From Gnetum montanum (lineage: Eukaryota; Streptophyta; Gnetopsida; Gnetales; Gnetaceae), in NCBI GenBank assembly GCA_015680685.1, contig MNCI01033465.1:256491-307668 (forward strand): a stretch of 51,178 nucleotides of DNA. Reading direction: 5' to 3'. The position numbers and the translations under genes were made by a program. Positions 1 to 9,940 of this stretch are shown here, one piece after another. Every line of letters starts with the position of its first letter. Position 1 is the stretch's first letter. The notes below the pieces were generated by a model, which did no database searches, had not been told where the DNA came from, and was given only the letters and a program-made list of their open reading frames with translations.

Positions 1-1217
1 TGTTGCTACTATGATCGAACACAGTATCTCTTTATGAACTCTAGATGTAACGTGTTTCCCCAATGCTCATGTAGATGTAACAATATTGGGCATTGGCCCT
101 TGGGGTGATCGTACAAGCATATGTTACATTCGTACGTATGATTAGCAGTTGAGCGCTTATTCCCATCATCCTTTTTCCCTGAATGTCTATTGTTTTGTCC
201 TGCTTCTTAGGTTGTCAAAACTCTATCTCCAATGATGTTGATATATTCTCCACACTTTTGATTTATCCATTCCAACATTTTATTGATCTTTGCCTCGGAT
301 TCTTCCAATGATTGTTGTATTGCCAAAGATGATGTTTCCACCTTGAGATTTTTTGATTTCTCCTCGTTATGATCAGGGACCTTTGTTAAGTTAATATTTT
401 GGTCTCGTTGATGTTTTTCAACACTCTCCCATCTAGCTAATTCTCCTTCTTCTTTTGCTATCCACTTAATAAGCTCTTGGATCTGATGGGTTCGTAGTTG
501 GTATAGCTGACCTTGGGCATATGTTCCTAAGGTCTCTCTTGTTTCATTACATAGCCCATCAATGATATGGTACATTAGCCTTTCCTCGAAAAACCCATAG
601 CCTAGACAGTTGTTTAACAGTGCATAATATCTTTCTAAGGCCATGTCCAAGGGTTCATGTTGTGCTTGTTTCCACTCTTGGATGTGTTTCCTCAAGGCTA
701 ACACTCTTGCGTAGGTTTGATATTTTTCGTTAAAGACCTCTACCATTGTTAACCAGCATTGTATTGAATTTGGTTTTAACGATCTATACCATACTTTTGC
801 TTGGTCAACGAGTGTCATAGGAAAGAGCTTAAGTTTTTTCCAACTATTATCAATGTTATTCCATGTACAGGCATCATAGAAGGCTAATAAATGTTGATGT
901 GGATCTAAGTCATAGCCTCCTGAAAATTTAGGAAATTTGTTTAAATCGAGCCTGGGTAGTCGGCTCTCTTTACGATGCCTATGTGAGATTCAAATAGCCT
1001 CTTGTATTTGTGTTAAGCTTGTAGTGGCTAGTGGGGGTTCATCGTCATCTTCTAAGTTATGCATTCGTTTGTGGGGATGACGTTGTTTTTGTTCATTCTT
1101 ATAGGAAACTCCCACTTCAAGTTGTATACTCCAATCTTCATTTTCATATAGTTCGTTGGTTCTCCAATGAACTTCCTCACTAAGTGTGGCATCATCATGT
1201 TCTTGTAGGAGAGGCAT
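1..1217 (-). pseudogene. gag: gag of Athila-like Ty3/gypsy element F (one frame, broken by stops, runs off the window)
   Basis: Structural Gag of an LTR retrotransposon, forming the virus-like particle. Read on the minus strand from ATG at 1217, one frame stays open to the window start except for TGA at 990-992 (an Arg codon in E, so probably CGA to TGA), TAA at 207-209 and a terminal TAG near position 1. The capsid-type domain is recognisable (LPRLDLNKFPKFSGG, then YRSLKP, FNEKYQTYARV, GTYAQGQLYQLR). Near the end is a zinc knuckle, CNICLYDHPKGQC, with spacing C-X2-C-X3-H-X4-C. The long acidic, Ser/Arg-rich N-terminal extension seen in E is absent, so this Gag is shorter at its N-terminus. 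It lies directly inside the F LTR and PBS. Assignment to Ty3/gypsy Gag is secure; the Athila-like label comes from the tRNA-Asp primer site and sister copies that carry pol. Confidence 0.85.
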
Positions 1218-1331
1218 TGTTGTGTGTGAATTTATGTGACTTTTTTATAATTACTTCTTTTTTAAGAGATATATCATTAAGTTCTTTACAGCGACCTTGT
1301 ATGATATAACTAATCTAGATAACTAGCACCA

Positions 1332-1349
1332 TCCTCGGCAATGGTGCCA
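1332..1349 (-). other. Primer binding site, tRNA-Asp type (element F)
   Basis: On the minus strand TGGCACCATTGCCGAGGA follows the LTR end after one T. It matches the complement of the plant tRNA-Asp 3' end (TGGCGCCGTTGCCGGGGA) except for three G-to-A changes, two of them at CpG sites. This is the start of minus-strand DNA synthesis in Athila-type elements. Confidence 0.85.
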
Positions 1350-1350
1350 A

Positions 1351-2223
1351 TGATGAGTGGCAAGGTACCCCTACACTCAACCATACGAGACAAGCATCGC
1401 ACGCGCGATCCGGTCGAACTCCGCAGATGGACTAGTTGTGGCACCTAGATAGTTAGCCTTAGGTCGCAATTCATTGTCTTTCCACCTGGACTAGTATTGC
1501 ATTTGTCACGTATGGTTTAGCCCAGATGAGGTGTATGATGTGTTTCCTAATCTATGCTACTCCTGAAGGTAGTGGAAAATAATATTTAACTAAGCTAAGC
1601 TAGGAGGAAAAGGGTAAGAAAATCTAATCTAGCCTAAGTGCGATGAGCAACTGATTCCTTGATCAACCGTACACATCTTGGACCTCATGAATGACTACCA
1701 CTGGGATTACCAAGTTTAGATCCTAGGTACGCCACTAGGATTACCAAGCGCAGATCCCAGATATGCCACTGGGTTACCAAGTAGTCACACTTAAATTCTC
1801 ATAATCAAGGCGAACACGTTCTGCAAAATAGGAAGCAAAGGGTGAGAGAGAGAAAACAATAAATAACATTAAATAAATAAACAAACAAATAAATAACAAA
1901 GTGAATGCTATAATGATGAAGTAATCTCGATCTTTATTGCTGGTCATGTGCATGTCCAAGTACGGCACACTCGAATAAAGACATCGTACAATTACATTCA
2001 CCACACTGCGGGAAGACATGGGAAAAAATCTAACCCTGGAAGGATCAAACTACCAGAGCTTCACTACTTCTAACTGGGATCCCCAAACAAGGGAGAGCCG
2101 CATCTTATTTATAGATATGATGGAGGACTGCGATATCACGTATGCGATATCGTAGGGAATACGCAATATCGCGGGGGATATCACGTACGTGATATCGTGG
2201 CCTATGCGAATTGCGTCTCATCA
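1351..2223 (-). repeat. 5' LTR of element F
   Basis: On the minus strand it begins TGATGAGACGC (at 2223) and ends CCACTCATCA (at 1351), the same termini as the LTRs of A, C and E. U3 holds several GATATC palindromes (about 2140-2200) just upstream of a TATA-like CTATAAATAAG (about 2108-2118). The R region has the poly(A)-signal hairpin: on the plus strand arms TCTTTATT 1931-1938 and AATAAAGA 1974-1981. The 3' LTR lies outside the window, so neither age nor target duplication can be read. Confidence 0.9.
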
Positions 2224-4462
2224 AGGTGCATGAAAATTGTTGGTGCATTTGTTAATTCAAATGGAAGTACTAGAAACTCATAATGACCATATCATGTTTT
2301 AAAAGCTATCTTGGAAACATCTTGTTCATGAACCCATACTTAATGATACCCATACTTGAGATCAATCTTTGAGAATACATAAGCTTCCCAAAGTTGATCA
2401 AACAAGTCATCAATGGGTGGTAGAGGATATTTATTCTTTATAATCACTTGGTTTAGCTGCTTGTAATCTATGCATAGTCATAAACCCCATCCTTCTTTTT
2501 AACAAAAAACACTGGTGCACTCCATAGTGATACACTAGGTCAAATGAGACCTTTGTCAAGTAATTCTTGTAGCTGAATCTTTAGCTCTACCAGCACTATG
2601 GAAGACATCTTGTGTGAAGCCTTTAAAAAGGCTCTATACTAGGTTTAAGTTCAATCTCAAACTCAATCTATTGCCTTAATGGCAAACCTGATAATTCTAA
2701 TTGGAATACATTAGAGAATTCTTCAACCATAGGAATTTGATCTATCTCCACCATATCTATTTTATATATTATAGCTACAAAGCATTTATGCCTTTTTAAA
2801 AGATCCTATGATACATCCAAGAGGAGACCAAATCCAAATTCATAGTCCTCAAATGAGTTTATACCTTAACCAAAGCACCATCAATAGATTGTAGTCATAA
2901 GAGATTTTTCCGACAGTCAAATCTAGCATTAAATTATGAAACCCAATCCATCCCCAAAGTTACATCATATACTCCAAGATGCACAACATGTAAATCACTA
3001 GCCCACTACACACCTTTCAATTCTACCAATACATCTATACACACCTAATCAACTTACGTTTCATGATCCCTAGTAGAAAATACTATCAACCCAAGAGAAA
3101 GAGAATGACATATAAGAGCTACATGATGTGTAACTGTAGGATCTATGAAAGAATCACTAGCACTTGGATCAAATAAAATCAACACATCAAAGCCCAAAAT
3201 CATACCTCCAGTCTTCATCACTATGTTTGGCTACACATCCAATGATTATTCTATTAGAGTATACACTTTTCCTTAAGTCCTCTGGTCCCCTCCTCCAAGC
3301 TAAGTGACCAATGCATGTCCACCTTGAATTGGAGGCTATTGTCCTCAGCCTCTACCTCCTCCACTACTACTTGTCTACTTTTAGCACTTCCAAGCCCAGT
3401 GCCCTAGCTACCCACATGCAAAATAATTCTCATAATCCCTCTTCATATGACCAAGCCACCCACATCTATAATAAACAATAGCTCCACAACTAGCTCCAAT
3501 AGTAGGCCTACGATCAGGTGTTGGGTTCTCTCCACAATGTTCACAAACTTTCTTAGAGGGGCCAAGCCTATCTCTAGATGTCAATCCTCTCTTCTTCCCT
3601 TCTTGCCTCTCTCTATGTGTTGTATCTCCTCACTGACTCCTCTCTAAATCCATGGCTACTGCTCTAGCCTCATCATAGGATGTCAATCTAAGGGATAATA
3701 GGAGATCCTTCAAAGATGACCTCAAACCTTAAAAAAATCTATTCACTTTTGCTTAAGAATCTATCTACATCTATGGTACATAACTACTCAACTTAGAGAA
3801 ATGAGCATCATACTCTGCCATAGACCAAGTACCCTGATACAAATGATAAAACTCATCCTCCTTGGCTTGAGCATATTGAGTAGACACATAATCGACTCTA
3901 AAAGAGGTCAGAAAATCATCCCATACCACCTCTTGGCTAGTACATCCCTAAGCTTACTCTTCAGTCATCCACCAACACTAGGCAATACCAACCAGCTAAT
4001 AAACTACCAAGAAAATATGCTACCAATGAATAACCCATAAAATCAAAATCCTTTTGCAATTCCTCCAACCATACTATAGCTATAGTGAGATCCTCAGTGC
4101 CATCAAATTTAGGAGGTCCCAACTTCCAAAACTATTCTATCAATTCCCTATTAATAGGCTACTAGTTGGATTCTCGTAAGCCTCCACTACCACTACCACT
4201 TCTCACTTCTCTAACTGCAAGAACAAGAGCATCACTAGCTACCACATGCTATTGTAAGATGTATAATAGTTCTTGTATAAGATTTCATTGCCTATTTGCA
4301 AGACCACTACTAGATGTTTAAGGAGGTTGCTTCTGTCCATCATTAGGCCTTTCTGACCTACAAGCCCTACCAACATCATGACCACATGTACTATACATCT
4401 ATGTAACCTAAAATCACAAATGGATGAGTACTTGAAACATCATACAACATTGGAGTAAACTA
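2224..4462 (-). pseudogene. Chromovirus-like Ty3/gypsy gag-protease-RT remnant (element G)
   Basis: Heavily mutated minus-strand polyprotein. From high to low coordinates: Gag capsid fragments (about 4440-3550), a zinc-knuckle-like CGWLGHMKRD stretch (about 3460-3420), an aspartic protease active site decayed to FDPSASDSFID where the family has a D-S-G-A core (about 3180), and RT pieces (about 2620-2224) including LLQEL, SAPVFFVKK and GYHQVRVHEQD-like segments. Order gag, PR, RT and the initiator-tRNA-Met primer site fit a chromovirus of the Tekay/Del kind rather than the Athila-like copies nearby. The RT stops abruptly at 2224 where the F LTR begins, so F probably inserted here. Stops and frameshifts occur throughout, and no part is functional. 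RNase H and integrase are not in the window. Confidence 0.7.
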
Positions 4463-4474
4463 GCTCTGATACCA
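4463..4474 (-). other. Primer binding site, initiator tRNA-Met (element G)
   Basis: The minus strand reads TGGTATCAGAGC, a perfect 12-base match to the complement of the plant initiator tRNA-Met 3' end. It sits three bases inside the LTR terminus (GTTACA) and directly upstream of the G gag remnant. Confidence 0.9.
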
Positions 4475-4477
4475 CAA

Positions 4478-5150
4478 TGTAACACCCCACCCTTGCTAGG
4501 GCAAGGTGATGCCTAGGATCACTAGTAATCTTACAATGGAAGCATGATAAATTTAAAATTAATGATGTGCACATTCTATTAAGGAAGGTTAAACTGCACA
4601 AGATTTCATTTCACATCAAAAACTAAACATACATTACAATGAGAAAACTAAATATCTCTACATAAGCCAAAAATTTGCACTAGTCCCATAGGATATAGAA
4701 TTACATAAACATCATCATCACATATATAAGAGTATAAACAGTTTCATACAATTATAAATAGTTCATACTACTATACATGGAAATATACATTAACTAATCA
4801 TTGAATATTTTTCCAACTCATTATGATCCTGTGCTCCAATAATTTGATTTCTCCTATGGATTTGAAGTTGTTTCTTGCTTATTATGCAAACAAAACACAT
4901 GTAAGAAAAATACATGAAAAATTTAAATATTATTTTCTTAATACTTACTTTAATATCTAAGATAATGACAAGAGATGAATTAAAGATCTACCAACCACCA
5001 ATCTTAATTAGAGTCACACAAAGTACAACTCGTACTTGGTTATCCAAGTGAAGGCAAGGCACATTCTTTATTCCCAACTTTCATTATCTTAGATATTTTA
5101 CTTATCCAATTAAAATATAAATTAAAAAATGACAAAAATAATAAGATCAT
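4478..5150 (-). repeat. LTR of element G (outer end uncertain)
   Basis: The inner end is fixed by the primer site: on the plus strand it starts TGTAACACCCC at 4478. The body is AT-rich and non-coding. It contains a perfect 17-bp inverted repeat (4952-4968 and 5081-5097). I could not find the outer terminus, since pseudogene-like sequence begins near 5200; the end given is an estimate. Confidence 0.5.
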
Positions 5151-5199
5151 AAATAAAATTAAGCATGAGATACTTCCTAATATTGATCAACCTTATGAA

Positions 5200-6345
5200 C
5201 TCATGGAAGTAAATGTAATTCTACCATAAGTTCAGGATGGCAAGGCTTGATCTTGATTCTTTTTCACTTCTTCTTTAGAAATTAACTCTAGTAATTTGGT
5301 AACTTGAAAGAATCGAACATCATACCAAATATAATCTAGGATCTCAATGAAGAATGTTGTTGACCCATCCTTATTAATCATAGCAAAGTAATTGGTAAAT
5401 TATGATTCTTGATGAATACTAATCCATCAACATCCTCTGTTCCTAAATTCTAGAATCTCATTTATCTATTAAAGATTTGAAGTAAGAAGAATATGCACTA
5501 GCCAATGGAATTGCATGTTTAATTGATGAAAACATCTTCTTCAAATTAGGTTCATCTTCCAAGGATTCCTTTACACATCCATATCTAAAAATTGATAAAC
5601 ACTACTTCCAACTTTTGCATTTAAGTCTCCATAAATGACAAATGGCACTAGATTAGTATATCTAATAAATAACTTATTCTTCAAACTTTCTTCTATTTGT
5701 TTAATCAATTATGCTCCTTGACATAGCCTAACATTTGAACATGTTGGTTTGGCAATTAAATGTGTGTTGACCACACATAAACATCTTCTTGATAACTAGA
5801 TTTTTAGAATCATTGCCAAGGCTATGTGAGTTTTCCAAAATCTTGATTGTTCTTTCTTTCCCATGATTTGAAGCTCTAGAATTCAAAAATCATATTTTCT
5901 AAACTCCATCTGAATTTTTGTACTAATTCAAACTTGGCTTCTTTATAAAAGATCGCACAACCATTCATGTTGTAATTTCTACAATAGGCTAATTTGTATG
6001 GCTCAAAATAAGAACTTCCACAAAAACCTTTTTTCTTATAAATACCTCTATATCCTATATTCTCCAAGTCTATTTGGAATTGGTATAGGAATTCCCAGGG
6101 CAAGACTTCTTGTAGGCATAAAACATCAACGTCCAAATTTGTAACTCTGCTAAAATGTGTGGGTATTCATATTCATGCCAATCCAAAGCCCATGGTGGAC
6201 ATAATGGATGGTGTTCCTCACTCACTAGGGGTCTTGTAAGCATGTTGTATGTTGCAATTTTCATTTTCATCCTTGGATTCTCTTCTAAATCATTTTTCTT
6301 CATGGATATCATATACCTTGTGGAAATAAGATTATAACTCTCCAT
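5200..6345 (-). pseudogene. CCR4/angel-like endonuclease-exonuclease-phosphatase pseudogene
   Basis: Decayed minus-strand copy of a host-type EEP-fold nuclease related to CCR4 (poly(A)-shortening exonuclease family). The N-terminal part (about 6260-6150) reads IATYNMLTRPLVSEEH then PPWALDWHEY, followed after a frameshift by DVDVLCLQEV (about 6135-6105), the catalytic Gln-Glu block. Next come FQIDLENIGYRGIYKKK and GCAIFYKEAKFELV (typical CCR4 spacing). Further down, broken by many stops, are THL-like and GDLNAKVGS-like segments (family: GD-N) and an ILDYIWYD stretch (family: DYIFY). All parts run in order with no visible intron, which hints at a processed copy or a transduced fragment. It starts beside a chromovirus LTR. 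The family call is fairly sure; the exact subfamily is not. Confidence 0.6.
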
Positions 6346-6859
6346 GTTGTTCTCTCACATGATTTGATTACAAAATGAATTAATATACCTTTTTTTAATT
6401 ATTTTTTGTTTATCAACTGATACATCATCAACTAATTCATTGACTGATAATTAATTGATATTGATACATCAACTAATTCTAGTAATATTTAGCTACATTA
6501 TCTAATTTTAGTAATATATAATTACATTATCTAATTCTTAATGACCTTTCTACCCCCCTTAAGAACACTAACTCTCATAGTGTACCTAATGACATGCCAT
6601 AGTGATCTTAAGGGTATCTATAAAGCTTAAGCATTAACGTCTCAAAAAAAAGGTTAAATTCATAAGTCCCAACAGTTGAATTACTAGGCATGATTAGTTA
6701 TCCTTATGTTTTCAACTTTAAATGCACATTTTCATAATATTATCAAATTATCAGGTACTCAAATAATAAATTTGACCTCACCATTGAGTTCAGAATGGTA
6801 AAAAATGTTGGAAATGTCTATTCATATGTTGAAAAAGGACATCATATACTTCCAAAATG
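6346..6859. other. AT-rich non-coding stretch
   Basis: No open frame, RNA gene or element terminus recognised. Contains loosely repeated AATTCTAGTAATAT-type words around 6470-6540. Confidence 0.5.
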
Positions 6860-7013
6860 AAAAGTTATCGCTTTTGGAGTTCAAAACCTTTGGCACAAAA
6901 ATCGAAACAATCAAAAGTTATGACTTCTAGAGTTCAAAACCTTTGGCACAAAAATGAAACAATCAAAAGTTATGGCTTCTTGAGTTTAGAATCTTTGGTG
7001 TGAAAAATGAAAC
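6860..7013 (+). repeat. Tandem repeat, three copies of about 52 bp
   Basis: Units start at 6860, 6913 and 6965, each with AAAAGTTAT, a GAGTT(C/T)A-AA(C/T)CTTTGG core and GAAAC near the end. The third copy is the most diverged. Non-coding. Confidence 0.8.
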
Positions 7014-8694
7014 TTCCCACGAGGTCATCCATTCCAGTATTACTCTAAGATGAGCATGCTTAATTATAGAATTCTTATCTCACATGCTACTAACATATTC
7101 AAATTTCATTTTTGAAAATTTTTCCCACATTCTTAATTTTAAACTTAACATTTCAACAGACAAAAATTTGAATTCTCTGTTAGTTGATGAAATTTTAAAT
7201 TTTCCATCAATTAACCAAAAATTAGTGTTGTTGGTGTCCGCGGAGCACTAGAGAGGGCCATTATGGATGGTGTCATCTGTGTTCATGGAGCACCGAAGAG
7301 AGCTATTATGAATGGTGGTCACATAGCTCTAGAAGGGGTCTTTATCAATGGCATCATTGGTGCAAATGGCAACAAAATCAACCTACGCAACAGTGAAAAA
7401 CACACCCAGGGTTTCGGTGGTAAGCAAGAATTTGTGCACAAGCATGGTAGTGCATGCAAGAGGGTAGCATGTATAGTGGTAGCAATGCAATGGTAGAGGG
7501 ATGAGTGATGGCAGAGCACAACGCAGTAATAGAGCGGTGGGTAGCTCTAAAATAAAGGCAAGTAAGCAACGAGTGTGTGGTGTTAGAGGCAACATCCCTC
7601 AAACAAGGGTTGCACTCTAGCAAAGTTTTCATGAGAATTTGCACAAGAAACATGTGGCACATGTCACACACATGTTGGTCCTTACGTTCTCCTATAATGC
7701 TTATGTGGCGTGAGGGCTACCACCAGATCTAGCAGTGCTAGGCTAGTCCGACATGAAGGCACTAATGGCAATGTCGAAGATCGTAGGGCAAATGGAAGCA
7801 CAGGTTGAGCTGCTACGCACATGAGGGGCCGAGGTGGTGCTAATGATGGGTACATGTGTGGTGACTACCTGGCACACTTGCAGCTGTAGTGCCACTATGG
7901 CCAAGGGCATGTGCATAGGGACATGGCCATAGTGAGAGGCTGTAGTTGCTGTGTAGACAGTTGAGGTCGTAACCCTTATGGTTAGAGTCAAGGTTCAAAT
8001 TTAATTAATTATTTTTATTCATTATTATTATTATTATTTAATAAAACTAGGGGGAAGGCTTGGGTTTGAACCCATGACCTCTTGGTCAAAAGCTTATTTT
8101 TAAATAATAATTATAATTTAATATTATTTAATGCATGTAAAATGAGAAACTTTAAACATCAATATCTTTCAAACTGTAAATTTGATCGAGATGAAATTTA
8201 TACTATTGGAATCATCTCAACAAGTACTATACATTAGACATAGTCTTAGGGTTCAAAACAAAGTTGAAGTTTTCAATATTTTGAAAGGTTCAACTAGTCT
8301 ATTCTACCAAAATGACATTACTAGGTTGATGTATTCTAAATAATGTCAAGTTACAAGGGTTAAGCACTTAGGATAATGAGTTTCATTAAAACAAGATCAA
8401 TTCAAGTGATGGTTACTAACTTTTTGAAAGAAACTTAATAATGACCTTAATCAATTAATATTTAAAGTACTAAGATGAGTAAGAGTTACCTAGAAAAGTG
8501 TATTCTTGTCTTACCAACATCTTTTGCAATTGATAAATCTTGATGAGGTGTAATTAGATCTTCATCATTCAATGATATCAATGAAAGAATTTTGTTGGTT
8601 GGTGGTCCAATATTCTTCTTAGTTCATGGCTCCATGGTTCATCATTAGGTTGTAGTTAATCCATACTTCTAAATCGCCCTTAGGTTGTGGTTTA
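7014..8694. other. Degenerate intergenic region with element traces
   Basis: No intact gene. Visible pieces: a two-copy 45-bp repeat (7235 and 7280, core TGGAGCAC and GAGAG-GC-ATTATG); a short plus-strand frame at 7754-7820 reading like a gypsy Gag N-terminus (MSKIVGQMEAQVELL); an (ATT)n run near 8015-8035; and at about 8066-8088 a minus-strand sequence GGTCATGGGTTCAAACCC that resembles a tRNA B-box and T-arm, without a clear A-box. The rest is AT-rich and unassigned. Confidence 0.4.
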
Positions 8695-8834
8695 CTCTAA
8701 TACCAATTGTGACATCCCATCCTCGGATGTCATGGCAAATATCAAATATACATTATATTATACATTATTCATAAGAAGAAAATATACCAAATATCAAATA
8801 TATGTAACATTTGACATTATGCGTAAATGAAATA
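8695..8834 (-). repeat. Degenerate primer site and inner end of a chromovirus-type LTR (H)
   Basis: On the minus strand TGGTATTAGAG (8695-8705) is a two-mismatch version of the initiator tRNA-Met site, and TGTGACATCCC begins on the plus strand at 8708. This mirrors the primer/LTR junction at 4463-4485. Element A is inserted inside this LTR, which should resume after 20535. No gag is readable on its internal side. Confidence 0.4.
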
Positions 8835-8839
8835 ATAGG
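8835..8839. repeat. Target-site duplication ATAGG, left of element A
   Basis: ATAGG directly precedes TGATGAG of the A 5' LTR. The same five bases follow the 3' LTR at 20531-20535. A 5-bp duplication is expected of retroviral-type integrases and proves the two LTRs belong to one insertion. Confidence 0.9.
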
Positions 8840-9775
8840 TGATGAGTTGTGTTCTGTTAGCTACGTCGACGAGACCTCGTTAGTGCAACCTCATCATCTA
8901 GGCCTCATCAACAAGGCCTAGTTGATGCATCATATCATGTGTCAACGTGGCCCCATCAACATAATGCCTATAGTTGGCTATAAATACATGCTTGCAACTA
9001 CATTTATGGTAATTAGAGATTATAGTTGCAGTGAAGCTAGTGCAGTTTTTCCATTTGAGAGTTAGAATTTTTCCACAAGTGCCCGTAGTAGGAGTTATTG
9101 AGTGTACACATATTTATTCGAGCATTATTGTACCTAAGCACAACAATGTGTGCAATAATAAAGATGAGCTTTCTGATAAAGCTTACAGCACTTTGGATAG
9201 ATTAGTTATTTTATTTATGCATTTATTTTTTCTAATTATTTATTAAATGCTTTCAATTAGTTATTAAATATTTTCTAGTTATTACATTAATGAAGCAATT
9301 AAGCTAGATAGATCACACACATAAGTACAACCGCTTCGAATGTAACATGTATTCGCTTGGTGATCCCAGTAGCATTATTTCTTAGTTCACCTAGTAGTGT
9401 AGTGTTTGTTGGCCTAGTAGTGGGTATGTGGGTTCAAAACGTGTACAAAAAGTGGGATCAGATACTTATGTTAGAAGTAGTTAAATGCTAGTTAATTAGT
9501 TAATTTAGATTAGTTAGTCAAATTCCTTTTATCCACATTTTGAGCATCAAACTATAAATCACAAAATGATAAAAATCAGATGCCTCAATTACACTTAACC
9601 ATACTAACAAACGTCACAAGTGTAATTGGGAAGACAATGATTGGCCTTAAAGCTAGATTCACTTCCTAAAGGACTAGTGCACTAGAAATGATATAGTCCA
9701 TAGAATTCAACTGGATCACGTGTGAACGTGTTGTGATTCATATGGTTGAACGTAGGGGTACCTCGTCTCTCATCA
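8840..9775 (+). repeat. 5' LTR of element A
   Basis: Starts TGATGAGTTG and ends CTCTCATCA. U3 holds an inverted repeat CTAGGCCT (8898-8905) / AGGCCTAG (8914-8921). TATA box TATAAATA at 8979-8986. Poly(A) signal AATAAA at 9157-9162 lies in the 3' arm of the conserved R hairpin (5' arm ATATTTAT, one mismatch). About 117 bp near 9411-9527 are missing from the 3' LTR, where an N stands instead. Confidence 0.92.
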
Positions 9776-9776
9776 T

Positions 9777-9794
9777 TGGCACCATTTCCAAGGA
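9777..9794 (+). other. Primer binding site, tRNA-Asp type (element A)
   Basis: TGGCACCATTTCCAAGGA, one T after the LTR end. A decayed match to the tRNA-Asp complement, recognised mainly by position and by the cleaner site in E. Confidence 0.75.
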
Positions 9795-9940
9795 CTTTGT
9801 TTGTGGAACATGCACTATTTAGCACTAAGTGTATATCATTAATATCATCGTATGAACCTAGAGGTCAATATTATCCTCACTATACATAGAATTATAAAAG
9901 CACATAGATAATTTTTATCTTTTTTTTTTGCATAATATCT

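Noticed and set aside
6155-6337. Plus-strand 60-codon frame
   Set aside because: Antisense of the CCR4-like pseudogene, which has recognisable motifs on the minus strand.
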